NCBI GenBank assembly: GCA_029261355.1
Contig: JAJDBM010000024.1
Coordinates: forward strand, 186,001-250,000
Length of the DNA stretch: 64,000 nt
Reading direction: 5' to 3'
From: Nitrospirales bacterium
GTDB lineage: Bacteria; Nitrospirota; Nitrospiria; Nitrospirales; UBA8639
The translations under genes and the position numbers were made by a program. This document shows, piece by piece, positions 33,805-42,642 of the stretch. The notes under the pieces are model-generated. The model was not told where the DNA came from, did not search any database, and saw only the letters and a list, made by a program, of their open reading frames with translations. The first letter of the stretch is position 1; each line of letters begins with the position of its first letter.

Positions 33805-35331
33805 TTAAGGAGTGATCAAGAGGTATGAGGTCCCCTTACCCCGTTTTAATAATACTAACACTGAGGATTGTTTCTTGAGTTGACTCGTAATTCTATCGAA
33901 GTCCGCGATCGTAAGTGTGGACTCTCGATTGATTTCTAGCAGAATATCACCTTGTCGTAACCCTGCCCGGCCGGCCGCTGATTCAGAGATCACACGGGTA
34001 ATTATCACACCACGTCCTTCATTCGTTTTTTCTGACGGCACAGGCTCCACAGTCAAACCAGAAAGCACATGGGTCCCTGTAGACTTCTCCTGAGTTTGAC
34101 TGGAGAGGGATGCCATATCTTTGGGCATCTCACCAATATCCACACCCAGGTTTTTCTCTGACCCGTCTCTCCAAACAGAAAGGGAAATTTCAGAGTTAGG
34201 AGGCGTTTCGGCCACTAGAGATCGTAAATGAGTGGGATCCTTGACCGGATCACCATTAAAACTTCGAACAATATCTCCTCGCTGCACACCAGCTCTCCCG
34301 GCAGGACTTTCAGCAAACACATCGCCCACTAAGGCCCCAGCCGTATCAGGGACATTGAATTGCTTTGCTAAATCATGTGTGAGTTCTTGGATAGAGACTC
34401 CTAGCCATCCTCTAATAACCTTCCCGTGACCAATCAAGCTTTCCATCACACGCTTTACCATTCGACTCGGGATGGCAAACCCTATTCCCATATACCCACC
34501 AGTCCGCGAGAAAATGGCTGTATTGATGCCAATGAGTTGCCCGGACAGATTCACCAAAGCCCCTCCTGAATTACCTGGATTGATAGCAGCATCGGTCTGT
34601 ATAAAGTTTTCATAGTCCACAATACCAACATTTGCCCGTCCCACCGCACTAATGATCCCCATGGTGACCGTTTGATTCAGTCCAAATGGATTACCCACGG
34701 CCAGTACCATTTCCCCAACTTGCAACGTACTGGAATCTCCCCAAGGTAGAGTCGGTAGCCCCGTGAGTTCGACCTTAATCACCGCAAGATCGGTTTTCGG
34801 ATCAGTCCCAATCAGCGTCGCAGGATACTTTCGCTTATCACCAAAGAGGACCGTCAGCTCATCGGCCTTTTCCACCACATGATTATTCGTGATGATGTAC
34901 CCATCAGAACTTACAATCACTCCCGAGCCTAGACCTTGCTCTTGTCGCTTACGAGGCTGCTGTTGAAAACGCTCTTCAAATTCTTCCCCAAAAAATCGAC
35001 GAAACAACGGATCATCAAAAAATGGAGACCGTTGCGATTTGTCAGATTTCACAATTTTGCGACTTGAGGCAATATTCACGACTGACGCCATGGCTTCCTT
35101 AGACACTTTGACAAACGTATCGTTGGAAGGAAGAGAAACCAAGGCTGCCTGAACTGGGCGAGGATCAGGATTTATCGCCCGAACCGTCGCCTGATCAACG
35201 GGCGCAGCAGCTCCAGGTACTTCAGAGCATTGAATAAACGCGCTCATCACGAAAAGAGCCGTAAGCAAACTCAGGCCAAAAGAACGATAATTAATAGATG
35301 AAAACATATGATGCCAAAACCACACTTTCAT
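33805..35331 (-). CDS. HtrA/Deg periplasmic serine protease
   Basis: This 508-residue protein has an N-terminal signal or anchor segment and a trypsin-like domain with the full triad (His in TNNHVVE, Asp in KTDLAVI, Ser in NPGNSGGAL). Two PDZ domains follow (about 305-385 and 420-500). This is the DegP/DegQ layout for degrading misfolded envelope proteins. The name cannot be narrowed further from sequence alone. The 247-base gap upstream has no gene. Confidence 0.95.
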   Translation of the reverse strand: MKVWFWHHMFSSINYRSFGLSLLTALFVMSAFIQCSEVPGAAAPVDQATVRAINPDPRPVQAALVSLPSNDTFVKVSKEAMASVVNIASSRKIVKSDKSQRSPFFDDPLFRRFFGEEFEERFQQQPRKRQEQGLGSGVIVSSDGYIITNNHVVEKADELTVLFGDKRKYPATLIGTDPKTDLAVIKVELTGLPTLPWGDSSTLQVGEMVLAVGNPFGLNQTVTMGIISAVGRANVGIVDYENFIQTDAAINPGNSGGALVNLSGQLIGINTAIFSRTGGYMGIGFAIPSRMVKRVMESLIGHGKVIRGWLGVSIQELTHDLAKQFNVPDTAGALVGDVFAESPAGRAGVQRGDIVRSFNGDPVKDPTHLRSLVAETPPNSEISLSVWRDGSEKNLGVDIGEMPKDMASLSSQTQEKSTGTHVLSGLTVEPVPSEKTNEGRGVIITRVISESAAGRAGLRQGDILLEINRESTLTIADFDRITSQLKKQSSVLVLLKRGKGTSYLLITP

Positions 35332-35578
35332 GAAATACTCCTTTCACCCGCAAACACCTCTTGACGATCCACTCGCCATGAGTTCAACTCATCGACCATT
35401 CTTCATCTGACTATAGCCAATTTAGTTTAAGGGAACGTTGAACGTCTCTGTTAAGCTGGAACGTACTTGGATTCGCTCTCTTTATCATACCATCTCAAAT
35501 TGGGTAAGCGGAATGCTGAATGACAATCCGTAGGAACCTTTAGGTACAACATTAAGGGAAATAAGGAGGAGAAGACAC

Positions 35579-36292
35579 TTAGGTCACGGGAGGATGGTGG
35601 TACACGATAGCCCCTTGTGGTGAACCCACGACGAGAGCAGAGGTCATGCCCACAAACAATCCAACTTCTACGACCCCTGGAAGAGCAAGTATCTGTTGGG
35701 CGACCTCAGAAGGGATATTAAATTCCTCACCTTTTAAATCAAAGATATAGTTGTGATTATCCGTCAGAAATGTCTGGTTGTTCTTTTCTCGAAGGGTGAC
35801 CTGATACCCCAATTGCTCAATCTTTCTGGCCGTGCTCGGCCAGCCAAAGGGAATCACTTCGACAGGCAGAGGAAAAGACAACCCTAATGCTGAGACCTGT
35901 TTGGCCGCATCAACAATCACCACAAACTTTTTGGCGTTTGCCGCAATGATTTTTTCACGAAGCAACGCCCCACCGCCTCCTTTAATGAGATTCCACTGAG
36001 GGTCGATCTCATCAGCTCCATCGATCGCTACATCTATCTCCCATGCTGCCTCATCATCGACAAGTGGGATATTAAGTTTCGCTGCAAGAGCAGCGGTCTC
36101 CTGCGAAGTGGGTACGCCTTGAATACGTAGCCCCTCCTGCACTCGCTGAGCAAGAGCTTCAAGTAAGTACCGGACAGTCGAACCGGTGCCCAACCCTACG
36201 GTGGTTCCGTCCTGAATGAACTCGAGCGATTTTTCTGCCGCGGCCTGTTTGAGTGAACTAGGAGAAAAGGAAGAACTTGAATCGGTAGACAT
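35579..36292 (-). CDS. rpiA: Ribose-5-phosphate isomerase A
   Basis: This 237-residue protein has the RpiA motifs: GLGTGSTV, DVAIDGADEIDPQWNLIKGGGGALLREKIIA, and a C-terminal strand. These hold the catalytic Asp and Lys residues. It interconverts ribose-5-phosphate and ribulose-5-phosphate in the pentose phosphate route. The glucokinase stop is at 36293, so the two genes abut without a gap and form an operon. Confidence 0.97.
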   Translation of the reverse strand: MSTDSSSSFSPSSLKQAAAEKSLEFIQDGTTVGLGTGSTVRYLLEALAQRVQEGLRIQGVPTSQETAALAAKLNIPLVDDEAAWEIDVAIDGADEIDPQWNLIKGGGGALLREKIIAANAKKFVVIVDAAKQVSALGLSFPLPVEVIPFGWPSTARKIEQLGYQVTLREKNNQTFLTDNHNYIFDLKGEEFNIPSEVAQQILALPGVVEVGLFVGMTSALVVGSPQGAIVYHHPPVT

Positions 36293-37381
36293 TCAGTGTT
36301 TTGACTGGTTGGATAATTCTGCCGCCATCGATGCAGCACCGAGCAGGCCCGCTTGAGGATTCAAAATCACCTGAACAGGGATGGTTGACAACAGTCGCTT
36401 GTATCGACCTTTGGATAAAAACGACTTCATAAAGGCCCCATTTCGAAGCATTGGCAAAATCTTAGGGGCAATCCCTCCGCCTAAATATACTCCTCCAAGA
36501 GAAAGGGTATTGAGAGCCATATTCGCTGATTCAGCACCATAAATGGAGACAAAAATGTTCATGGCCTGCGTACAAATCTCGGGTTTTCCGGCTAAAGCAG
36601 CTTCAGCAATAAGAGCAGATGGGTCACCAGTTGGTAACTTCTCAGCAAACCATGTTGGCTCTCTCTTCTCAGTATCCCGAAGAAATTGGTAGATGGTATG
36701 TAACCCAGGCCCTGACAGAACACGTTCATAACTCACGTGCAAATAGCTGGTACGAAGATAACGAAGCAGTTCGATTTCCCTATCACTGTTCGGAGCAAAA
36801 TCAGCATGTCCCCCCTCAGAAGGACAAATATGATGCCGCGTCCCATCCCAAAATAAAGTGGCTTCTCCTAAGCCACTTCCCGCTGCGAGAAGAGATCGTG
36901 TTCCAGCCTCTTTTACTGGAACATCAGGATTTAACGATTCAAACTCGTCAGGACGTAACACAAGAAGTCCATGTGCAGTCGCTTCTAAATCATTGATGAG
37001 CTGTACATGCTTGACATCAAGATGTTCACACAATTTCTCCCCTTTAATAACCCAGGGCAAGTTAGTGGTCTTGCATGTATTCTTCAAGACAACACCTGGG
37101 ACGCCAAAGCATGCCGCCGTCAATGATGCCCGTATCTCATCGGCAGAAAGTCCTGCTGGGGGAGCAGACTCACCTGACTCTTCCTCTTCCTCCTTTTCGT
37201 CATCTTCTTCTGATTTTGAAGCAGACAGATCTTCTTCAAGAAATTCGGTAATAATGTCTTCTAACGACTCATAGTCTTGACTCCAAAACGAGTCTTCTCG
37301 AATCGGCTCAACACGCTCATCCTTCCAGTCAAATAAGGCTAAAAGAGTTTTTGTTGCCCCAATATCTCCGGCAAGAATCAT
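36293..37381 (-). CDS. glk: Glucokinase with acidic insert
   Basis: This 362-residue protein is of the Glk family (MILAGDIGATKTLLALFDWK, WVIKGEKLC, LINDLEATAHGLL, GSGLGEATLFWDG, PSEGGHADFAP, VLSGPGLHTIYQFL, GGVYLGGGIAPK). It phosphorylates glucose with ATP. An unusual Glu/Ser-rich insert of about 35 residues lies at about 48-82, between the ATP loop strand and the next helix. It overlaps or abuts rpiA, giving a sugar-phosphate operon. Confidence 0.94.
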   Translation of the reverse strand: MILAGDIGATKTLLALFDWKDERVEPIREDSFWSQDYESLEDIITEFLEEDLSASKSEEDDEKEEEEESGESAPPAGLSADEIRASLTAACFGVPGVVLKNTCKTTNLPWVIKGEKLCEHLDVKHVQLINDLEATAHGLLVLRPDEFESLNPDVPVKEAGTRSLLAAGSGLGEATLFWDGTRHHICPSEGGHADFAPNSDREIELLRYLRTSYLHVSYERVLSGPGLHTIYQFLRDTEKREPTWFAEKLPTGDPSALIAEAALAGKPEICTQAMNIFVSIYGAESANMALNTLSLGGVYLGGGIAPKILPMLRNGAFMKSFLSKGRYKRLLSTIPVQVILNPQAGLLGAASMAAELSNQSKH

Positions 37382-37561
37382 AAAAGAATACTCACAATCA
37401 AGACTGACGTCTTACATGGAAAAATTAACGAATCTCGCACGAGTCAATTTCCTTCCACCATAGCGGATACATAAGCATGGCGCAAGAAGATATGCAGAAA
37501 ACGTTGATCGCATCTCGCCACTCGTTATTCACAAGAAATCCTTGAATTTATAGGAGAAAAT

Positions 37562-38101
37562 TCAAATATATGACCATTTTGAAAAGGTGGCCCCTTGTCC
37601 TTGCTGTACACCTTGTGCATCGACAACATTCCACACAATCGCATTTTCGACCAAAAACCGTTTACCGGTTTTGGAGATACGGATGCCTCGATAATCATCA
37701 ATGTAGCCGTGAGACTCTGCACGTCGTAACATCTCAGCACGTTCTTCTTGATTCAGCGGTTCTGCCGTGAAGCGAGATGGGGTTGCAGTGAGTTGCCCCC
37801 AATCCATTTCCCAAAGCATCAACGCCGTACGATTGCCATAATTTAAAATAGGATCATCTTGGATCCCATGGGACACGATGACAAACGGACATTCGAAGAC
37901 TCGCTGCACCTGCTCAACGAAAGTCCCGTTACGCTCGATCAGTTCGTTACCTAACCAATGCCGATAGCTGTCCAAAAGAAGTTTCGTCCATGCAACAACG
38001 TGTGGTTGTTGCCAAGCTTTACTCTCCGAACTGCCCTGACCACTTAGTAAGGAATCAACCATTATATGTCTATTATATTCGAAGAATTGCTCAGCTACCA
38101 T
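37562..38101 (-). CDS. MEKHLA-domain protein
   Basis: About 180 residues. The domain spans most of the protein: VVAWTKLLLDSYRHWLG, then a PAS-like core (ILNYGNRTALMLWEMDW, TPSRFTAEP), RIRKTGKRF-type segments (GIRISKTGKRFLVENAIVWNV) and the end QGATFSKW. MEKHLA domains are known from plant HD-ZIP proteins and from stand-alone bacterial proteins; the bacterial role is unknown. The frame is open upstream to beyond 38251, through a Cys-rich stretch that may not be translated. Met at 38101 is my choice, and 38062 is possible. Confidence 0.75.
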   Translation of the reverse strand: MVAEQFFEYNRHIMVDSLLSGQGSSESKAWQQPHVVAWTKLLLDSYRHWLGNELIERNGTFVEQVQRVFECPFVIVSHGIQDDPILNYGNRTALMLWEMDWGQLTATPSRFTAEPLNQEERAEMLRRAESHGYIDDYRGIRISKTGKRFLVENAIVWNVVDAQGVQQGQGATFSKWSYI

Positions 38102-38340
38102 ATAACTTTTTGATTTTCCCGGCGCATCTGGCACAGACGAGCAGATGCATTCGGGAAACTGGCGAGCACTGTCTAAGCGCAACGTAGTTGCGCAACGGCA
38201 GAATTCAGTGAGCATCGTAGGGCGCCCGCAATGTCCGGGACACGACACCAATGGCAGTGTGTCCTTTGCCGAAACAAAAGGGCCTCGATCCCCGAGCCGA
38301 AACCCGGTTATACAAAAAATTTTGCAAATTGCTTCGTGAG
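38102..38340. other. GC-rich segment with several inverted repeats
   Basis: This gap differs in composition from its surroundings. It holds a perfect inverted repeat GCGCAAC-GTA-GTTGCGC at 38177-38193, a GGACAC/GTGTCC pair around 38237-38265 and CTCG/CGAG arms near 38283-38300. On the minus strand it is also an open frame with a Cys-rich conceptual product (CPGHCGRP, CRC, CIC) fused to the MEKHLA gene. Whether it is a leader, a repeat element or coding is undecided. Confidence 0.4.
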
Positions 38341-38847
38341 CTAGGCTGCAATGAGAGCTAAAATCGCATCGACTACCTGCTCAGGTGAAGAATGATCGGT
38401 AGGAATAACATGATCGGCAGCCACCTGATATTTTGGGGTACGTTCTTTTAAAATTTCCTCAATTTCTTCAATAAATGTTTTTGTCCCTGACAAAGAAGGC
38501 CGCTGCGTATCGCCTCCGATTCTCGAAACAATCGTCGCAATCTCTGCCGTCAGCCAAAAAGTAACAGCATTCGTTTTCAAGGCGATTACGTTGGGTTCTT
38601 TCAAAATCGCCCCTCCACCCGTATCGATCACAAGACCATCTTGATGGCTCAATGCCTGACATATTTCAGTTTCTATTCCTCGAAAGTGATCCCAGCCATA
38701 CTTTTCAACAATTTCAGGAATCGGCAACTGCGCCTTCGCAATAACCTCAGCATCAGTTGAGACCACATTCCTACCTAATCTCTGTCCTAACAGTTTCGCC
38801 ACCGTACTTTTCCCTGTTCCACGATACCCAATGAGCACAATATTCAT
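38341..38847 (-). CDS. aroK: Shikimate kinase
   Basis: This 168-residue P-loop kinase has GYRGTGKSTVAKLL (Walker A), DAEV with the shikimate-binding Asp, GWDHFRGIETEI, and IDTGGGAI with the substrate-binding glycines. A lid Arg region is TQRPSLSG. It phosphorylates shikimate in aromatic amino acid synthesis. It overlaps aroE by four bases, so the two form an operon. Confidence 0.96.
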   Translation of the reverse strand: MNIVLIGYRGTGKSTVAKLLGQRLGRNVVSTDAEVIAKAQLPIPEIVEKYGWDHFRGIETEICQALSHQDGLVIDTGGGAILKEPNVIALKTNAVTFWLTAEIATIVSRIGGDTQRPSLSGTKTFIEEIEEILKERTPKYQVAADHVIPTDHSSPEQVVDAILALIAA

Positions 38848-39707
38848 CGAAAGTGCTCCTCAAGAACCCCCCGCATGACATCTATAGGAGCTGCCTGCCC
38901 CGTCCATCGCTCAAATTGTCCCACAGCTTGATTCACAAACATCTCTATCCCGCAAATCGTCCGACAGCCTGCCTCGCGAGCTTCGCGTAGGAGCTGGGTT
39001 TCGAGAGGATTATAGACAATGTCCATGACTGTTAAATCAGACTTGAAAAGCTTTTTATCCACGCAACTTGCGTCAATGTTTGGATGCATCCCAATTGGCG
39101 TGCAATGGATAAAAACCTGAGCCCCTGTAATCCCAGCCGCCAATGTCTCTTGAGACACAGAGGCCTCATCAACAGAAACGCTGGTACGTTCACGGAGGTC
39201 GTTGACTAATGAGGTCCGCTCATCTTCATCAATTCCCAGTATGGTTATATTCTCAATCTTCCCTTCTACGGCCAATCCAAATGCAATGGCTCGAGCAGCA
39301 CCTCCTGATCCAAGGAGCAACACTCTCTGTCCGTCGAGTTGAGGACATCCCTGGCGAAGAGCTTGTAGCGCTCCGGACGCATCCGTGTTATAGCCGGTCA
39401 GTTTATCCCCGTCTTTGACGATCGTGTTAACTGACCCAATATGTCGGGCTGTTGCCTCAATCTCATCCAAATAGGGCATGACCGCCACCTTATGCGGAAT
39501 GGTCACGCTAAACCCTCGTAGATTACCTAATGCTCGAATCCCGCGAATGGCCCCTTCAACATCAGCTTGAATCGGAAAGGCCAAGTAAACAAAATTGAGT
39601 CCAAGGTGATCAAAGGCCGCATTGTGAATGGCGGGTGATAATGAATGGTGAACGGGATAACCAAGCACCCCGCATAATTGTGTCTCAGCAGTTATATTCA
39701 TCGCCAT
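38844..39707 (-). CDS. aroE: Shikimate dehydrogenase
   Basis: This 287-residue protein has the AroE motifs: GVLGYPVHHSLSPAIHNAAF, VTIPHKVAVMPYLDE, NTIVKDGDKLTGYNTDASG, the NADP-binding LLLGSGGAARAIAFGL and the C-terminal GIEMFVNQAVGQFERWTG. It reduces 3-dehydroshikimate to shikimate. It is the upstream gene of the aroE-aroK pair. Confidence 0.97.
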   Translation of the reverse strand: MAMNITAETQLCGVLGYPVHHSLSPAIHNAAFDHLGLNFVYLAFPIQADVEGAIRGIRALGNLRGFSVTIPHKVAVMPYLDEIEATARHIGSVNTIVKDGDKLTGYNTDASGALQALRQGCPQLDGQRVLLLGSGGAARAIAFGLAVEGKIENITILGIDEDERTSLVNDLRERTSVSVDEASVSQETLAAGITGAQVFIHCTPIGMHPNIDASCVDKKLFKSDLTVMDIVYNPLETQLLREAREAGCRTICGIEMFVNQAVGQFERWTGQAAPIDVMRGVLEEHFR

Positions 39708-39862
39708 AACTTTATCAAATCGTACACAGATTAAATATGGGACCCCATGAGCAATGCAAAGTTATCACATACTTCTAAGGAGAAACTCAACTCATGTCGT
39801 CACGCGGTGAGAGGAAATGGATTACAGGGAGAACAGGAGGCAGGTCAGTTTAGAAAAAAGCA

Positions 39863-39900
39863 AAAAAAACCGGGGAGGGTATGAATACCCTTCCCCGGTT
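39863..39900 (-). terminator. Strong rho-independent terminator of the basic peptide gene
   Basis: On the minus strand AACCGGGGAAGGGTA and TACCCTCCCCGGTT form a stem (one bulge) around a four-base loop, followed by a long T run. It lies about 25 bases after the stop of the 29-residue peptide gene. Confidence 0.92.
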
Positions 39901-39925
39901 AACGTATAAAGAAGTGACTCTCGAA

Positions 39926-40015
39926 TTATCGAGAAGTCTTTTTGCGCGATGGCGCAGCTTTCTTGGCGCGTACGGCCGCTTTCTTGACCGGTTTTTTCTT
40001 GACGACTTTAGCCAT
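39926..40015 (-). CDS. 29-residue Lys/Ala-rich histone-H1-like basic peptide
   Basis: From ATG at 40015 the frame encodes 29 residues: ten Lys, three Arg, six Ala, four Val, two Pro and no acidic or aromatic residue (starts MAKVVKKKPVKKAAV). A strong AGGGGGGTGAG ribosome site lies just upstream and a strong terminator just downstream, which argues for real, high-level expression. The pattern resembles the C-terminal tail of histone H1-like or AlgP-type bacterial proteins, so DNA or RNA binding is likely. Its leader carries a small CCGAT-GGTT-ATCGG hairpin at 40045-40058. It is too short for most gene finders. Confidence 0.82.
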   Translation of the reverse strand: MAKVVKKKPVKKAAVRAKKAAPSRKKTSR

Positions 40016-40197
40016 GATCTCACCCCCCTTCTGTTAAGTACTTACCGATGGTTATCGGCAACCTTTTCAGAATCTTAAAGACTTTTTTCTAGGGAGAGAG
40101 GGTTAAAGAATGGGAGGGACAACACGCAATCTTGAGTTGGTCAGAGGCGAAAACGGGGATCAAAATCAACCATCGGCCACAAAACGTGTAAGAACAC

Positions 40198-42519
40198 CTA
40201 TCCAATCTGATGACGAGGAAATATGACAGTAAACGTCGCTCCCTTCCCGATTTCACTCTGAACGGTAATCTGTCCACCATGTAAATCAACAAGTGTTTTG
40301 ACAATCGCCAGACCAAGACCAAGCCCCTCGGTTTGTCCAGTATGCTCAGCATGCACCTGATAAAAGGAGTGAAACAATTGAGGCAAGGCTTCCGAGGGTA
40401 TCCCACAACCAGAATCTGAAATAACAAGACGTACATGATCGGAATCTGAGCTCACGTCCACTCGGATCGTTCCCTTTTCCGGTGTAAACTTGATGGCATT
40501 ATGAAGGAGATTGGTCACAATCTGATTGATTCGATCACCGTCACCCAATACTGACACCTCAGGATTAGCACACCACACAGTCACCTGCTGAAACTTTTCA
40601 GAAACCACCAATTGGAATTGTTCGACAACCTCATGAACAAGAGGATGTAACTTCACTGGCACGCGTCTCAACCGAAGAGTTCGAGATTCAATCCGTGACA
40701 GATCTAACAAGTCAGCAATCATTCTGGTTAATCGGAGTGTATTGGCCTTCAACCGTTCTAAATATACCCTCTGTTGGGTTGAAAGACCGTCCCCAACAAC
40801 CCCTTGGAGCAAATTCTCAATAAACCCTTTCATAGACGTCAACGGCGTCCGTAATTCATGAGAACAATGAGAGAGAAAGGCTGACTTGAGACTATCAACT
40901 TCCTGCAACCGAGCATTGGCTTGCTCGAGGGCAAGGTTCATTGATTCCAAATCAATCGTTCGTGCCTTGACCTTCGTCTCTAACCCAATATTCAGTAGTT
41001 CAATCTCTGCATAGGCGCTAGCATTATCTAATGCGATGGCAAGCTGACTCGCCACCGTTGCTAACAAATTCTCCTCCTGCGTCGAAAACGGTTTGTGTTC
41101 TAATCGATCAACGACAAGTGCCCCAATGATTCGTTGTTGGACCTTGACTGGAACGGCCAGAACTGACTGAGTATGCAGTTGAATCATGAGTTGTTGATGA
41201 ATCGGATGAAACCCAGAAAACATCTCTTCTGCATTTTCGATCAATAAGGAATTCCCTTTTTTAAAAACTGTGGCTTCATGGCTCCCATCTGCCACCGGGA
41301 CTTCAAATGCCTTGACAGCTTCGGCCAATTCCTGCGAAACCCCAACCAGTCGACCATGGTGCGCGAGAGAACGTTGAGGATCATACTCCAAGTACAGAGC
41401 CCGCTCATATGGCAAGTCGATGATAATGGCATCCAAGGCTGCCTGAATAATACGCTCTCGTTCTCGAGTCGAACTGAGCGTGAGACCGATATCATGAATC
41501 ATCGTCAATTCTGTGATTCGTTTCTGTAACTCCTCCACGGTCTGCTCTTTGGTCTGATAGTCTTTCTTTAACTCGCCGTGCCGAAATTCGATATCCTCAA
41601 GTTGTTCACGAATCACCCTCCGATGTGAGTTGAGTTCTTGACGATCCGTCCAAAACTTTCCAGCGAGACCAAATGCTAAAGCAGGGATAACCGCCATCCC
41701 AATCTTCAACCAGAGTGGGATCGTGGGAATCCAAACCTGAGCAATGGCCAACACCGCAATACCAAAAATAACGCCAATCGCCATCCACAACCACAGTCGG
41801 CTTTCCTGTGGCTGCCAGGTGAATATCCATTCACAATAATTAGCCCCGTCCCCCATACAGCACGATTCCCGGATATCCGCGGGTTGAATACCAACCATTC
41901 GAAAAGGCACTTCAGCGATTGCCACCTTAGTTGTCTGACAAATTCGATCGGCACAACCTCGGAGATAAGGACCAAATTGAGAGATCGTTCGTTCTGAAAA
42001 CCGAAGACGCATGACGGCCTTCCCATTCGTCACGCTCACGAGTTCTGGCAATAACGCGCCTTTGGTGAACTTCCCAACCAAAGGCAGATAGAGTCGGTAA
42101 ATTTGCATGATTGAAAAGGGTTGCCCAAGCAACTGAATCACAGGCGTCAGAAAACGTTCACGACCAAGATGTAAGGCAAACAGCGGATCTTCTGAAAGGA
42201 GCGAACAATATTCGTGAAGAAACATGACGAATTCATAGGAGTAACTATTCCTCGGACTCTTTAAAAACTGAGCAGAAACATGGAATGTCGTGTCTGGAAT
42301 GCTGGCGTTCAATAGGTCTACCAATTCATCAACTACCACCGTTCCCGCCTCATGGCCGCGGCTCCGCGTCACGAGATCCTGCAGGTAGTCAAGGTTCGCT
42401 CGCACGATCACGCCACTCACATCTTGAATCCGTTCGCCATTGAGTTCATGGCCAAATGGACGAAACTCCATCACGCCTTTTTCAATAATGGAGTGGGTTT
42501 TAGAAAGGAGCTTTGGCAT
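40198..42519 (-). CDS. Membrane-associated sensor histidine kinase with GAF domain
   Basis: This 773-residue protein has an N-terminal sensor region (about 1-240) ending in a Cys-containing CCMGDGANYCEW segment, reminiscent of V4R-like or heme/NO-type sensory folds but not firmly assigned. Two close membrane helices (about 242-290) follow, then a coiled coil (about 295-345) and a GAF domain (about 350-505). HisKA (His in SHCSHELRTPLTSMKGF, about 565) and HATPase_c (N-box NLLHNAIKFTP, G-boxes DSGCGIP and GLGLGLAIVK) complete it. No response regulator is adjacent, so the partner is unknown. Confidence 0.9.
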   Translation of the reverse strand: MPKLLSKTHSIIEKGVMEFRPFGHELNGERIQDVSGVIVRANLDYLQDLVTRSRGHEAGTVVVDELVDLLNASIPDTTFHVSAQFLKSPRNSYSYEFVMFLHEYCSLLSEDPLFALHLGRERFLTPVIQLLGQPFSIMQIYRLYLPLVGKFTKGALLPELVSVTNGKAVMRLRFSERTISQFGPYLRGCADRICQTTKVAIAEVPFRMVGIQPADIRESCCMGDGANYCEWIFTWQPQESRLWLWMAIGVIFGIAVLAIAQVWIPTIPLWLKIGMAVIPALAFGLAGKFWTDRQELNSHRRVIREQLEDIEFRHGELKKDYQTKEQTVEELQKRITELTMIHDIGLTLSSTRERERIIQAALDAIIIDLPYERALYLEYDPQRSLAHHGRLVGVSQELAEAVKAFEVPVADGSHEATVFKKGNSLLIENAEEMFSGFHPIHQQLMIQLHTQSVLAVPVKVQQRIIGALVVDRLEHKPFSTQEENLLATVASQLAIALDNASAYAEIELLNIGLETKVKARTIDLESMNLALEQANARLQEVDSLKSAFLSHCSHELRTPLTSMKGFIENLLQGVVGDGLSTQQRVYLERLKANTLRLTRMIADLLDLSRIESRTLRLRRVPVKLHPLVHEVVEQFQLVVSEKFQQVTVWCANPEVSVLGDGDRINQIVTNLLHNAIKFTPEKGTIRVDVSSDSDHVRLVISDSGCGIPSEALPQLFHSFYQVHAEHTGQTEGLGLGLAIVKTLVDLHGGQITVQSEIGKGATFTVIFPRHQIG

Positions 42520-42642
42520 ACGTGTTCATAACCTCAATTCACAGAGCATTCTAGCAAGGACTAGAATACCAATTTATGAAGTGAGAAAGTAGTACACCGA
42601 AACGAATGGGAGAGAGCGGAATAGGGTGGGGAAGGGAAACGG

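Noticed and set aside
36858-37274. Plus-strand frame (138 codons) antisense to glucokinase
   Set aside because: Its Ser-rich stretch is the mirror of the acidic insert in glk; no independent coding support.
39794-39853. Nineteen-codon plus-strand frame with an upstream AAGGAG site
   Set aside because: Too short, not protein-like in pattern, and it runs into the terminator of the opposite-strand peptide gene.
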